Made by a program: the position numbers and the translations under genes. Positions 13,135 to 27,244 of a DNA stretch of 64,000 nt are shown here, piece by piece. The stretch is from Diphasiastrum complanatum (Eukaryota > Streptophyta > Lycopodiopsida > Lycopodiales > Lycopodiaceae). The stretch's first letter is position 1; each line of letters starts with the position of its first letter. The DNA is taken from the NCBI GenBank assembly GCA_029204225.1, contig CM055096.1, positions 35,236,390-35,300,389 of the forward strand. The letters run 5' to 3'. The notes below the pieces were generated by a model that was given only the letters and a program-made list of their open reading frames with translations, was not told where the DNA came from and ran no database searches.

Positions 13135-16100
13135 AAATGAAATATTCGTGAACAATATTTATCCAAGCCTAGAAATAGAGCGTCTATTTGAATATTAACC
13201 GTCATAAACGGTAAGATTTCTATTGTTACAATAAATAAAAGGCCAAAAGACATGTCCTGTAGCAATATAAATAAATATGCACTACTCGTTGAAAACAACT
13301 CAATCAAAGATACAACAGTGAGATAAGACAGCAAGAAATGTACATTGATTAAATAAAATTCAGAGTTATAAAAACTCAATTTTGATCAATAGTTTCTTAT
13401 TGTCTAAATTGTCTTAAGTTGTCTCATACTTCCGCATATAATTTCCACATGCATATTCAATCAGAATAAATATTGTTCTATTTGTACATAGATCAAATAA
13501 AATTGCGATTGAAGACACTGACATTAGTTTTATTTATTCAAACTTGCATTATGTTCTCTTGGAAGAATAATTACTATTTTTTCTAAAGTGGTATATAATT
13601 TTCGCACACTTTTTTTATAAGAGTTGATAGAGTGTTATCTTCAAATCCCTTTCAGCATTCTTCATACATCCATCAATAAGCCGCTATTTGGAAGTTATTC
13701 AGAATTAAAAGATGTCGTCGATCACCAATATTCAAGCTAAGATCACTACAATCTTGGACCCAGAAGGTTCAAACTACTTGATTTGGAAATTAAAGACCTC
13801 ACTCTTGTTGAAGGGGAAAGGTCTATGGCAATGGGTAGAACCAATTGAGGAGAAGCTAGAAGCTACTCCTGGCAATGAATTTCGAGAATGGAGTTTAAAA
13901 AATGACAAAGCTATAGCAATTATTGTGTCTTCAGTGCATGACAATATAATGCTGGATCTTACATCAATTTCAAACGCAAAGGATTTATGGGAGGAATTGC
14001 AAACCAAGAATGAGACTCGATCTCGTAATCAAATCATATTTTTGGAAGACCAATTAACTTACCTACAGTGGGACGACAAAGACCTGAACACATTCGTGTG
14101 AAACATTAAAGATCTATTTAGTTCTTTGCAGAATTCTGGTGCAAAAAATACAATTTCTAAGGAAAAACAGCTTAGTTATTTTCTTCGGGCCCTACCCAGG
14201 TCATTCCACACAACTCAAACCTTATTGGCAAAAGATACGACAATGACACTTCAAAAGGCAATAGACGGAGTGAACGAAGAAGTAGAAGCTCATGAACGCT
14301 ATGACAAAAATGGTGATTCAGAAAATGCTCTATTTACTCAGAAGAATAAATCTTCTAGGAAGTCTAAGTTTAAGAGGGAGTCGTTTAAAAGGAATGAGTC
14401 TAAGACTAATGAACAACAATCTGGAAAACAACAAAAGAATCCTGGTGATAAGAAGATCTGCAACATATGCAGAAGATCAGGTCACTCAGAAAAAAAGTGT
14501 TGGCTAAATCCAAAGATTGAATGTATTCATTGTCATAAACGGGGTTATGCAGCAATAAACTATTATCAGGATCCCAGAAACAAAAAGGAGCAGAATCGAA
14601 GTGAACCTTCAGATTCAAACTATGTCGAAGACAAAGCAGAATGCTCAAGAGCAGCAGAAGACATGGCAACAAGGAATTCACAAGCTTATGTTAGTATTGA
14701 TCTATGCTGTTCATCTACTTCAATTCGAGAAGTAGTACTTGATTTGGGAGCCATCTCACATTTTGTTTCCTTGAAACAAATTTTGTCTGAGTACAAGAAG
14801 ACGAACAATTCGAGATTCATTATACTTGGAGACGGTTCTAAACACGTGGTTGATGGAACTGGTGTATTATGGCTAGACACGAATCAGGGAGACAAGAAAC
14901 TGGAGGAAGTTCTCCATGTCCCTATTCTTGATAAAGATCTTCTATCTGTAGCTAAGATAGTTGATACAGACATGTTAGTAACCTTCACAAAGAATTCTTG
15001 TAAATTTCTCGAGGAAGATTCTGATAACCTGATTACTAAAGGCAGCAGAGAAGGAAATTTGTATCACCTGAACATTTGAACAGGAATTGAACAAGTCAAT
15101 CAAACTCAAGAATCAATAGATGTACTGTGGCACAAAAGGCTATGTCCTATGAACATGGAAGCCTTGTACCAAGCCAATAAAAGTTAGAGAATTCAAGGAG
15201 TCGAAATCAAAAGTAGAGATATTTGAACTATTTGCGAATCTTGTCTTAAAGGCAAGATGACTAGAACACCTTTCAATGCGGATGTTTATAAAGCAACTAC
15301 GGTACTTGAAATTGTGCATTCAGATATTTGTGGACCATTCGGAGTATTGTCGTTGGGTGATGCAAAATATTTCATTACGTTTATTGATAACTTCAACAAG
15401 TTCGATGTAGTATACTTTATTCGTACCAAATCCGAAGCTTTTGAAAAATTTGTTGAGTATACGAGTTGGGCTGAGAAGCAGACAGACAATAAACTGAAGC
15501 AAATTCGCATAGATCGTGGAGGTGAGTACATTTCCAACGAATTCAAAGCTTACTGTAATGATTGAGGTATTATACACACAAAGACTGAATCTTACACACC
15601 TCAGCACAATGAAATAGATGAACAAAGGAATCGTATACTAATGGAAGTTGCAAGGTGTATGATGGCTCCTCATGAGATATGATGGAAGTCGAAGCCAAAT
15701 CTTGCACATGTTTGAACATTTGGATGCGCAGTGTATATGCACATACAGATAAGCTGAGAAAGAAACTCGATGAAGAAATAGAACAAGGTTTTCTAGTAGG
15801 ATTCGAGTTACATCCGTCATATTATCGTGTTTATGTACCCAAAACTGGCAAGATAAAAATAGTTCGAGATGTTAAATTTGATGAGACGAAATACATAGCA
15901 GACAGTGATCTAGTTGGCTATGAAATTCTCAAAAATTATTATGGGCTGCCAACGACAACAGAAGAACCTCTTTGAAGTGAAGATGTGTCAATACTTATCA
16001 AGTGCAATGACGACTATGCTTAGTGAGGTGAAGAAGGACAAAGAAACAAAAAGAAAAGAATGGCAAGCATCCTTGTGAGCCGCGAACCAGAGTCAATTCA

Positions 16101-16200
16101 ACCTTTCTAGAGAAATGAGAGATGGGCTAACACAGCTCGAAGCCAGGAATGAAGAGTTTGAAGAGCTGGAGGCAACAAGAGGGAATGTAGGGGCACCTCC
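13135..16200 (+). mobile_element. Broken Ty1/Copia element (gag, protease, integrase)
   Basis: From about 13712 a Copia gag begins (YLIWKLKTSLLL, then DLWEELQ), followed by a zinc knuckle CNICRRSGHSEKKC near 14458-14505. A protease-like region lies near 14730-14780. A pre-integrase motif LWHKRL is near 15127 and integrase sequence (VHSDICGPF, RGGEYIS) lies around 15257-15570. An integrase-tail segment with FLVGF follows to about 15975. No reverse transcriptase or RNase H is visible, so the element is internally deleted as well as broken (at least three breaks). 13135-13711 is probably its leader or LTR remnant. Old relic. Confidence 0.8.
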
Positions 16201-17410
16201 TCCACTCATACCAATCGACTAATCAATTTTAATCTTCATCCATTGTTTATCCAGTTCTGCGGATTTTCCCGTGTCTTTACACAGTCTGCCGATTTACAAG
16301 TTTTTTTTACAAAGTCTACAAAATTACACGGAGTTTGACAACAATGTCGCATTTTCTCTCTCTACAATCCAGACTTTGTCGCCTGTCAAGAATCTCGTGT
16401 AAAAATGCAGTGTCATTTTTTTCTCATTTTTCGCTGCCAGGATTTGTGAGTAAATATGCAGAGTCGCATTTTTTCGCATTTTTCAAAGTGCCTCAAATGT
16501 TAAGGAAATGACTGGCAAATTGTGGAGTTACCCTAATATGAAAGAAATGAGTTTTTTGGGCATTGTTGGGTTTTTCACAAAAAGCCGACACACTTTTTGT
16601 GACACTGTCACCTGTGGCAGTTTTAGTTCATTTCTATAGAGTGACAGTTTCAGTTCATTTATGCAGACAAGCTGTTTACGGCCAATTTCCACCGCTTGTC
16701 AGCAATCAATGAGAAGGAGTTGGATGAATGCCAACAAACACCAGCAAACTGGCAATCACATTTGACGACCTAATTACTTAGTATAAAATCAGCTGTTCAT
16801 ACATCTCTTTTTCAAAAAGTTAAGAAGTCTTGAATCAACATTGTGAATGTGAAGGGATTGAGTGTTATTACAGGACGCTTCCTACGCTCTCATCAAACAG
16901 ATTATTCACAATCAGAAAGTATTGTTGTTAGCTCTCTATCAAGCTTTCAAGCTTGAACTCTCTTGAGCATTCTAGCTCAGTCTTTTAGAGATTTGTATTA
17001 GAGTTGCTATTGCGCTACTGCTTATCAGCAGAGCTGCTAATCATTATCAGACTTATTCTCAATTACTCAGAGACGACTTAGAGTGCGCGGTTTCTATCCG
17101 CTATTGTTTTGCACTCAGTAGCATCCGATTTTTGTTTTTTTTTCTGAATCAATACTATCTTCTTATTGCGTTCAGTATGTCAGAATGCATGCATCTCTGT
17201 ATTGCTTTTGTAACTGATAGAAATTGTCTGAGAATTCAATACTTTATGTTTGGCTACGTAATCACTTAGTTTCTAGCGATTTCAAAGTTAGTTGCTAAAG
17301 ATTGAACGTGATTTTCATCACTACTGCTTTGTTCAATTTTTGATAGGCGTAGTCATGCATTGGAAGTAGGAAGTTTCTGTATTACATTATCTATCCTATT
17401 TTCGACAGTA
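16201..17410 (+). mobile_element. LTR-like sequence, TATA-bearing
   Basis: Non-coding 1.2 kb with TATAAAATCAGC near 16780 and CT/AG-rich pulses. Its first 300 bp (CTGCGGATTTTCC, CAGTCTGCCGATTTAC, TCGCATTTTTCGCATTTTT) resemble the starts of the LTR-like stretches at 22985, 28930 and 47060. It may be the 3' LTR of the preceding Copia relic, but no matching 5' LTR was found, so exact ends are unknown. Confidence 0.4.
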
Positions 17411-19613
17411 TTCTTGCCTAAATGTGGCTTATCATCTCCAATCATGTCCATTGTTACACTCAATCAAGCTTAGGATTGACAAACATTACATATTATCATC
17501 CATGGCCAATAACTTATGCATTACCTCCGCTATCATTCAATAAAAAAAGTATTTTTTTAATAAACCTCAAAATTAACAAGAACACTTATGTTGTCAACAA
17601 AAGTTTAGAACAAATAAAATGAATTAATCTAAGACTCCCTCAATCATTCTCAAAGTAGATAATTGGACGTGAAGATCATGAAAATAAACAAGGAGATCCA
17701 AAAGATATCAATGCTTTTGCTCGAAGATAACAAGAAGAAAGTTTTGCAACCTAAAAGGTTTTCCAATAAAACAGAGCCTTCAACTCAAACTCATCTAAAA
17801 ATACATGTGAAATCTAAAAGGGTTTAGAAAGAAAAGAATTCCTTTTTGGCTTGGCCTTTCAAAGTCAATACTATTTGTTAATCTTGGTCAATTTAGTTTG
17901 TGCAAATGTCAACATCAAAGGAGGTGCCTAAAACTTTAAGGGCTGATAACAATAGATGACAAGTACTTTAAGTCTTGGTCATATATGCAAATCCCCCCCC
18001 CCCCCCCACCACCCAAAAAAAAAAATCATACATGCAAATTTCTCCTCAAATTGTACATGCAATTGCATTTATGTGGCCCTGAAGCCACTTTTGGGGAGGT
18101 GGAAGGCTTGGGTCCGAGGGCCTTCCTTGCAGGGAGGGCTCTTGCCCGAGGGCAGGCCCTGACTTGCATGGAAGGCCCGAGCCCATAGGCCTTCCATGAC
18201 GTAATGTCATGTTTGAAATTCTTTTCCTTATAAATTTTGGACAAAATCTTTGTTGCTTTCACTCAAGCATGTGAATTGTGGACAAAGCGAGTGACTATTC
18301 CACTTGCAAGCAAATTCCACCTCGAGGTGCATCCAAAATACAAAAAAAAAATTGGAGACTTGGCATTACATGTTGCACAAAGTTCTTGTTTAACTATCAT
18401 TTATGGACAAATAAAAATAGGTTTAGGCCTTGGCTCTAAATTTTAGTAGAATCAGGACATTGATAAGAGAATTATCAGGATTCCCAAATATAGCTCCCTA
18501 GTCATGTAACTCACATCTAATACATGTCAGCTCTATTTGAAGGGAATCGTCACAAATTATAAGAGAATTATCAGGATTCACAAATGTAGCTGCTCACCAG
18601 TCACGAGTCACTCAGAAAAGCTAGTTATTTAGGCTGAAAAAAAGCTGGTCATGGTTCAGAAATGGGAGTTAATTAACCGATCCTGATTCCTGAATAAAAG
18701 AAGGAGAAGGACTCGGGAGCAGTAGTGGACCATGGTCACAGTAGTACTGATCACCGACACCCCAGTTCTTTAAAAGCTCCTCACCAGCTCGTTGGTCGTT
18801 TGAGCAGCTTTGTACAATTTGCATTCATTCTTGCATGCAGCCGATTGTCAGATCGATCGGTAAGTTTACTCTCCTTCCTACTGACACTAACATTCTGGAA
18901 TCTGAAGCCAATCCATTCCAATGTTTAGTTCTGATTCCTGAGTCCCGCCTGCTAAATTGCTAATCAGAGCCTAGAGGAGCCAAATCATTAGAGGAAGTCT
19001 CTAGGACGGGCAACTTGGGAAGCTTCGAACTGGGTACAGTCCTCATCTAGTCTGGACGCTGCAGAAACTGTGGTTAGTGAACTCAGAACAATGGTGGAAG
19101 TTTGAATTTTTGAGCATAAGATGATATTAAGATCTATATTCTATAGGCTTACAACTAGCAGCTACGGAAGGAAGTAGGCTGTAGCATTCCCTGGCATTTA
19201 TGGGTTGTTTATAACTCTGGAGTGTTTAGTAAGCACTGGAGTACTGAGTCCTGACTACTGACTCCTGAGTGTAGAAAGACTGAAAGAGAAGTTAGAGATA
19301 TTATATATATGCCGAAGAACACCGTAAACTGACAAGCAGCGTGATCAATTCAGGGTTCAGATCTAGAAAATTACATGCAGGAAACTGGAATACTGCTGAG
19401 CTGATCGCAGGGTGTGAATCTTTAATCGTGACATTATTTCTCGTACATGCTTTATTTCCTTAACATAGAAAGTATTGCTTGTACTTCCTTAATAGACTCC
19501 AATCTCCAGGCATCAACCTCTGAGACTAGTGAGAATTTAGAAACAGTGCTGAGAATTTGTGTGTTGTACAATTGAACTTTTAGGTGAGTGATTGAACGTG
19601 CTGCTTTGTTACA
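17411..19613. other. Upstream interval of BAHD gene 1
   Basis: No gene recognised. It contains a C15 run at 17993-18007, GC-rich sequence at 18080-18200 with an 11 bp perfect inverted repeat (CATGGAAGGCC at 18167-18177, GGCCTTCCATG at 18188-18198), and a 33 bp motif AGAGAATTATCAGGATTC repeated near 18466 and 18561. A TATATATA run at 19302-19310, about 305 bp before the start codon, is a possible promoter element, though the evidence is only positional. Homology with the other BAHD copy begins near 19500. Confidence 0.5.
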
Positions 19614-21138
19614 ATGGGTGCCGAAGCAGTGCTACCAGCATCGCTCAGCATTATGCTGCAAGAGCCCATGCTGGTTGCGCCCGCAGAAGCTGCGGAGAAT
19701 TTCATTTACTTTCTCTCTAACCTGGACCAGAATATTGCACACATTTTACGAACTGTTTATTTTTACGAAGCCAAAGAGGATAAGAAGAACGAAGATCCTG
19801 CAAACGTGCTTCGAGAGGCTCTTCGAAAGGTCCTGGTGCACTACAGGCCAGTGGCTGGCAGATTGGGGATCAGCTCTGACGGGAAGCTAAATGTAATCTG
19901 TAATGACCAAGGGGTATTGTTTGTCGAGGGGGATGCAGATGCCGCACTATCAGATATCACTGATACGACCACATTGACGCAGTTCGTTTACAACGTTCCG
20001 AGTGCCAAAAACATGCTCGAACTTCCACTTATGATAGTGCAGGTATAATTCTCATCTCTCATATTCGAGTCCAGTCGATTCAATTTAGCGCAAGATACAT
20101 GTACGGAAATGCTCGCGTTAGGAGTATGCTTGCTATCATGAGCTAACTCAGGGTGATATGTGATTTTGTAATAAACCGTCAATCATCTATCGATGTTTGC
20201 ATGCGCAGGTTACCAGACTCAAGTGTGGAGGCTTTGTTGTCGGGCTTGCTATGAATCATGCTGTCTATGACGGAATAGCAGCTATGGAGTTTTTGAATTC
20301 ATGGGCCGAAACTGCCCGTGGTGTGCCAATTTCGGTTCCTCCTTATCTAGACAGAAGCATTCTGAAGCACCGTGTGCCTCTTCAGATAGAATTTCCTCAT
20401 ATGGAATTCACTGAGATCAAAGCACTTTCAAAAGATCACCAGATTATACAATCTTCGACCGATGTAGTGTACAGCTCGTTCTGCTTTGATGCTCAATCGT
20501 TGGAAGCACTGAAGAGAAATCTACTCCAAGAGGGCCTGCTCAAAAAATGCACTACGTTCGAGGCGCTCACTGCTTTGATTTGGCGTGCTCGAACCAAAGC
20601 CCTAAACATTCCAGATTCTCAGAAGGCAAAGTTGCTTTTTGCAGTAAATTCGCGATCAAGATTTGTACCCCCTCTCCCGACAGGCTTCTTTGGAAACGGG
20701 ATCCTACTAACCTGCGCAATGGTTACAGCTGAAGATCTCAAGCATAAGAGCTTGTCTCATGCTGTTGGTCTTGTTCAAGAAGCAATCAAAATGATGGATA
20801 ACAAGTACATGAGATCTGCAATCGACTACTTCGAACTAACTCGGGCTCGCCCATCTTTGACGTCCACGCTTGTCATAACCACCTGGTCGAGACTCTCCCT
20901 CAACGCCATAGACCATGGCTGGGGAGATCCTGTGCATTCAGGTCCCGTTACTCTTCCAGAACCAGAGGTTGTTCTTTTCCTCTCTTGCGGAAAAGCGAGG
21001 AAGAGCATCAAAGTAGTATTGGGTTTGCCTGCCGCTGCAATGGAAAAATTTAGAGAATTTCTGAGGGACGAGTCACATGCCACTTCGTCACAGTTTGAGA
21101 GCACGATCAAGGAGCTAACCCTCTGGGACATTTTGTGA
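19614..21138 (+). CDS. BAHD acyltransferase 1, HHT/ASFT-like hydroxycinnamoyltransferase
   Basis: Two exons, 19614-20042 and 20209-21138, with a 166 bp GT-AG phase-0 intron just after a Gln codon, the conserved BAHD intron site; the product is 452 residues, normal for the family. BAHD enzymes move an acyl group from CoA to an alcohol or amine in the cytosol. Motifs: YFLSNLDQN (32-40), VLVHYRPVAGRL (73-84), catalytic HAVYDG (His160, Asp164), GFFGNG (302-307) and DHGWG (378-382), where most members have DFGWG. YFLSNLDQN, the GIAAMEFLNSW and RSAIDYFE segments point to omega-hydroxyacid/fatty-alcohol feruloyltransferases of suberin and cutin synthesis; the exact substrate is inferred. The start has an in-frame TGA 21 bp upstream and G at +4. 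No membrane segment or signal peptide is seen. Confidence 0.93.
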
Positions 21139-21780
21139 ATTATACATTTCTTCTCCATGATTGTCTTTTCAAACTAGCCGTGGTGTTTTAAACATAAATT
21201 ATAGCATATGATCGTTGCGTGTTATTATCAGTTATCCCATATCCGTCTTGTCTGATGGATTTGGGTGTTACTTATGCACTTCAAGAAGCTTCTCAAATTC
21301 TGAGAAGATTTCAGTATCTTGGCAGATTGAGCTATAACTCAGGAAATAATAGTCCAATTACGCAGACAATCGAGCCTTTTGGAAAAGTCCATTTTCACTG
21401 TAAATTCGTCCCTTTTCATTTGAAACGCTCACATTTGAAGATGAAAGTAACTTTTTGGGAATGTGTTTTTTCATCTTGCATGTGCAAAAGCTTTATTGTG
21501 CTTAATTCATAATTTCGTACTAACACGTAATTCTAATCATAGAAAATCTTCCACATTAAACAATGTGGTTGTCACAAGGCAACTTCTAATAGGAAGCCTT
21601 CCATGACTTGAAGATAATGCAAAAATCGTGATATAGAATCTCGTTTTTTTTCTTTCATAGAAGCCCTTCACGAGCAGAATCCTATGATGGTTCTGTGTTA
21701 AGAATCCTGATTGATGATGGTTCTGTGTTAAGAATGATTATTCACAAAAAACTGATTAGATTAATCATCAAGTAACCCAC
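21139..21780 (+). repeat. 3' flank of BAHD gene 1, duplicated at BAHD gene 2
   Basis: Non-coding sequence that matches the reverse complement of about 36780-37285. Shared landmarks are GTCTGATGGATTTGGGTG, CTTGGCAGATTGAG, GTCCAATTACGCAGA, ATCTTGCATGT and AGGAAGCCTT. Short indels not divisible by three show it is not a conserved coding exon. It probably includes the 3' UTR and downstream DNA carried along in the locus duplication. Confidence 0.75.
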
Positions 21781-22984
21781 TAAAATCATTGCATACAATT
21801 ACAAATTTTTGTCTAAAATCATTGCGTACAATTACAAATTTTTGTTTAGACCAATGAATTAGGGGTATTTTCACAAGTAGAGGCAAGAAACCCAACGCGC
21901 TTACCCCTTTGAAGCCCGTGTTTGATTTCCACGCATCCATTCACACGGAGCCTGGTCTCTTAGTGCCACGATGCCATACACCGAGCAAGTGTGTATAAGA
22001 GCTCAAAGAGCATTCCACATGGAAACGGAAAGAAGTTTTGTCGCATAAACTAAAAGAATTCCACACTATACATACAAACACTCTATGCGTAGGCGTAGGT
22101 GTAGGCTCATGGTTCACCATTGAAAATGGTAGATTTGGAAGGCTGTAGCCCTAAACTTGCACACGTGGCTAGCCCTAAAACCTGCACGCATGTGTGACAC
22201 GTGGTAAACGCCCATTGTTGTGAGCTTTAAATGTTTTTCATTACTATGCCCAAGCTTTAAATGCTTTGCCCGTAAAAGGTAGAGAGAGTACGTGTGACAT
22301 TATTTCACTTAACTTTGCACCGTTATATGGGCACCTAGCATTTAATGCCTATGCCTTTTTCATTCTCATGCCGTTTTAGCTTGTAATTTGTGTCAATAAG
22401 AAACTACTCACAAGGAGGGCAAATGGTGGGCCCTTTGTGTCTCATTGTGACATGTTGTGTAGCATTCATTCATTTGTTGTTCACATGGAAAATTATGCCA
22501 TAATCCGAATTGCTTAATTGTCAATCTTTGTGACAATATCCCGTTAGATTTTTGTAGAAGGTGTAACTGTTGGAAAACACATGAAATTTTTGTTTCTAAA
22601 TGTAATCTCAAAATATAAAGCAAAAAAGACCATTGGCATCACATATCATTAATCATTAAACTTCTATCTTACATACTATCTTCACATGAGCTTTATTGCT
22701 TAAAGCCATAAGTGTGAGTTTTGTTTATCGCAGTTATTTTTTTTAATACAAGTAAAATGTTCATGTGGACAACTAACGACTAGCTAACATACAACAAATG
22801 CACAACCAATTAACTAAAAGGTATTGTTGGAAATTAAGCCCATAAGTTGCCTCCTTGGTGAATCGTAACTTAGACAGCCAATTACTTGAAGAACATCTAC
22901 AATGGACTTCCGGCTGATCTCCAGCAAAAGGTAACCAATCCCATCATAATTTTAAGTTCAGATGTTAAGTTTAATAACTTCATT
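21781..22984. other. Interval with short tandem duplication and a weak dispersed-repeat match
   Basis: A 31 bp sequence (TAAAATCATTGC[AG]TACAATT...TTTTTGT) is repeated back to back at about 21780-21846. 22420-22800 loosely resembles the dispersed repeat at 23401-24780 (TTGTTGTTCACATGG, TTAATTGTCAATCTTTG, CATAAGTGTGAGTTTTG). Nothing else is recognised. Confidence 0.4.
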
Positions 22985-23400
22985 GGAGACTTGGCCATCT
23001 TCAAGGACTTCCACAAAACTTGCGTTTAGAACAAGTTTGCAGATTTACATTATTTCTGAACAGTCTGCAGAAATACACTAAGTGTCGCAGTTCGCATTTT
23101 ACGCACTTTCCAAAAACTGCGACACTTACCTTCGACTTCTTCCGTTCAATTATTTTTAGAAGTCAACTTGTTCACAGTTCAACAGTTTTAACACCTTCAT
23201 CTTTTTTCGCATTTTTCCAAAAAATGCGAAGAGAAAGAAAATTCTAGAAGAGTTAAACTGTTAAAGGCACCTTCGCCAACTTTTTAAAGGGCACCTTCAA
23301 GTTGTTTTAAAGGTACCTTTGGCTTCTTCGCTTTTTTCTGAAAAACGCGAGAAAGTTACTTTTAAGACATCTTCACTTTTTTGAAGGCACCTTCAATGAG
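22985..23400 (+). repeat. LTR-like fragment with GCGAA hairpins
   Basis: Shares TTGCAGATTTACATT and CAGTCTGCAGAAATAC with the LTR-like regions at 16201, 28865 and 46990. It contains a hairpin TTCGCATTTTT / AAAAAATGCGAA near 23206-23230 and several GGCACCTTC repeats. Probably an LTR remnant of a Copia-type family. Boundaries are uncertain. Confidence 0.4.
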
Positions 23401-24780
23401 AGTTTTGGTGGAAGGTACACGTAATATTTGTTTCTATAGGTGACTCTAAACTACAAAAAATAAATGAGCTTTGGCATTATGAGGGTGGGGGATGCCCCAA
23501 AGGCCTTCCTCCCTGGGATGACAGCTGCTTGAGGGTAGGAGGCTGAGGTCGCCACCTGTACCAAGGAAAAGGCCCCCAAGAACAAGCCTTGTCCTATGTT
23601 TGTAGTGCCCGAAGTGATTTTTTCTTGTAAGTATTTTCTATATTAAAACGAGCACAAAGTTCAATTCTAGACAACCAATGATTGTTGTCACATAGCACAT
23701 GCACCTTCTAAAGTACATGTGCCATGTGACAAACAATCATTCGTTGTCCACATGAACATCTTACCATAAAGTTCCATGCTTAGTTGTCAATCTCTCATTA
23801 AATGTCTACATGAAAGTTTGTCTACATGAAAGTTTTGGTGAAAAGTGTACATGGTTGTCATTTTGTTTCTAAAGGTTGCTTCATATTATTAACAAACAAA
23901 AATCACTTAGCATTAGCAAGGACACACAAGGTTATTAAATTTGACAAAGATTTGAAGTTTGGTCAACTCAATCAGTATCGTTCTATGTCTCATAACTCAC
24001 TTCATGGTGGCCTTTTGCTTCAAAACTTAGCCAAACTATTATAGATTCATAAATGAAATGTACAAAGAGTAGAGTAGAGAGCTGTAACCAAAGGGGCAAC
24101 TTATCCTATCATCACATGGGCCCTAAATGACAAGCTCTAAATACTTCTTCACATTAAAAAATAGTACACTAGTAGAGAGTCACGTATTAATTCAAATGTG
24201 CACAAACTTTGCTAACGGATAAGGCCCTCGTTCTCAATATAAATACCATAAAACCATGTGAATATGGATAAAGCATTTTCATAACATCGACAACCATAAG
24301 CAATAACTATAGAGTGGGTGCCATAAAAAAACTCCTAGTTGAATGCAATCCAAATTGTCCATAGCATAAACAACAAACATATTCCAACAATGGTAGTAGA
24401 TGTCAAAATTCATGAAAAAAAACTACCTCAGAGGGCTAACTTGCAAAAGAGGTAGGAAGAGATCCGCCCATGTGTTGTGTGGTGGTAGAGGGTTCTTGGT
24501 GTGGAATTGACCACCCAAGGTTAACACATGGTGGTGTCCACCCCCCAAAAAAAGGGTAGAAAGAGAGATACTAGAGGATGGAAAGCTATGCAATTCAATC
24601 CATTCATAAAGGGCGAAACCATAGAAGAGACGTGGATAGCTTCTCTATCATAAGCGCAAAATTGGGTAGGTGTTACGCAAGAAAGGCACTTTGCTCTACT
24701 TAGGAGTGGGAGGTAATTTGGTAGGCTATTAGAAATCCCAATGGCATCGTTGAAACTAACCAAGGCAAGGACACAATCAA
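23401..24780 (+). repeat. Unclassified dispersed repeat, copy A
   Basis: Aligns in the same orientation with 40512-41700. Shared landmarks include TTTGACAAAGATT, CTCACTTCATGGT, GGGCCC with AAATGA...GAGCTCT, and TATGCAATTCAATCCAT. No coding potential, no terminal repeats of 20 bp or more and no flanking duplication found. A GC-rich segment at about 23480-23600 differs from that in the other copy. The family is unknown; a non-autonomous transposon or an old retroelement derivative would fit. Confidence 0.65.
23670..23748. repeat. Imperfect inverted repeat within dispersed repeat copy A
   Basis: Left arm 23670-23701 (GACAACCAATGATTGTTGTC...) pairs with right arm 23716-23748 with about two mismatches and one indel, leaving a 14 bp loop. 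It sits at the place where copy B has a perfect palindrome (40814-40866). Confidence 0.85.
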
Positions 24781-25289
24781 GTGAGAAATGCTCTATTATT
24801 GCCCATCCATGGAGACACTACCATCTTACCCTTGTACACTAGGGCAATAGACCACTATCAAGCACAGATAGGTCTCCACTAGGCTACGATGTCCCATATC
24901 ACCACATCCTAGCCTCTCTTTAACACTCATTGACCTACATCTTAATGCAAGATAGCATACTAGCATAACCATGTGGGAAGAGCTCTCCATCTCCAGGTGA
25001 GAATGAATGTCAAGCTTGTGGAGATCCACCTCTATATACATTGTATAGGTGAGTCACCTTTGCCACCATGATCATGTTTGAACCATTGACACATGCCAGT
25101 TGCATACATTATCGTGGGTCAATAACAAAGGGTCGCCTCACTCCATAGAACATTCACATATTGCATTCAAACAAGTTTCAGACCACCACTTCATCTCGCA
25201 TAATGAGACCATCACCTCAAGTAACTTGTCGCAAGCCCTTATGGGTACATAGTATTCCCTCTCATTTTAAGAGCCCTTTCCTAAAGGGA
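24781..25289. other. Interval without recognised features
   Basis: About 500 bp with no gene, RNA or repeat that I can identify. Short open frames here show no family resemblance. Confidence 0.5.
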
Positions 25290-26880
<1,591 letters not shown>

Positions 26881-27244
26881 GAAAGGCAATATTTAACCAG
26901 TATTTCAAGTTTACTTATCATCCTTTACAATATCTTTCTCTAACTAAGTTCTAGATAGTTGGGTGAATCTTCTTTGAGTCTTTAGCTACTACTTATGTAC
27001 ATTTTCATTTTAGCTTCAAGTTGATGATATATACAGTTGGTGTGTGGCGCACTTCATATTGACTTGTCTAGAAAGCACTTAACGGTGTGCATGGGTGTAA
27101 TTTAATTGATCTGTGTCAATTTGTCAACTTGGTATAAGAGCAGGTGATTGCCATCACTAGGCAAGGATGATAATCATATTCAAAAGCAATTTGAGAAAAA
27201 TCAGTGCCGGTTTGACTAAGCTTTGGAGAAGACTAAATAATACA
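26881..27244 (+). repeat. Possible LTR end with a degenerate primer site
   Basis: TTGGTATAAGAGCAGG at about 27129-27144 resembles the initiator tRNA-Met primer site TTGGTATCAGAGC. Upstream sequence may therefore be an LTR remnant in plus orientation. No partner LTR or gag was seen, so this is weak. Confidence 0.25.

Noticed and set aside
21219-21512. Possible conserved small protein downstream of BAHD gene 1 (YLGRLSY, SPITQ), with a similar frame at 37010-37213
   Set aside because: The two copies differ by indels that break the frame, so the similarity is at DNA level only.
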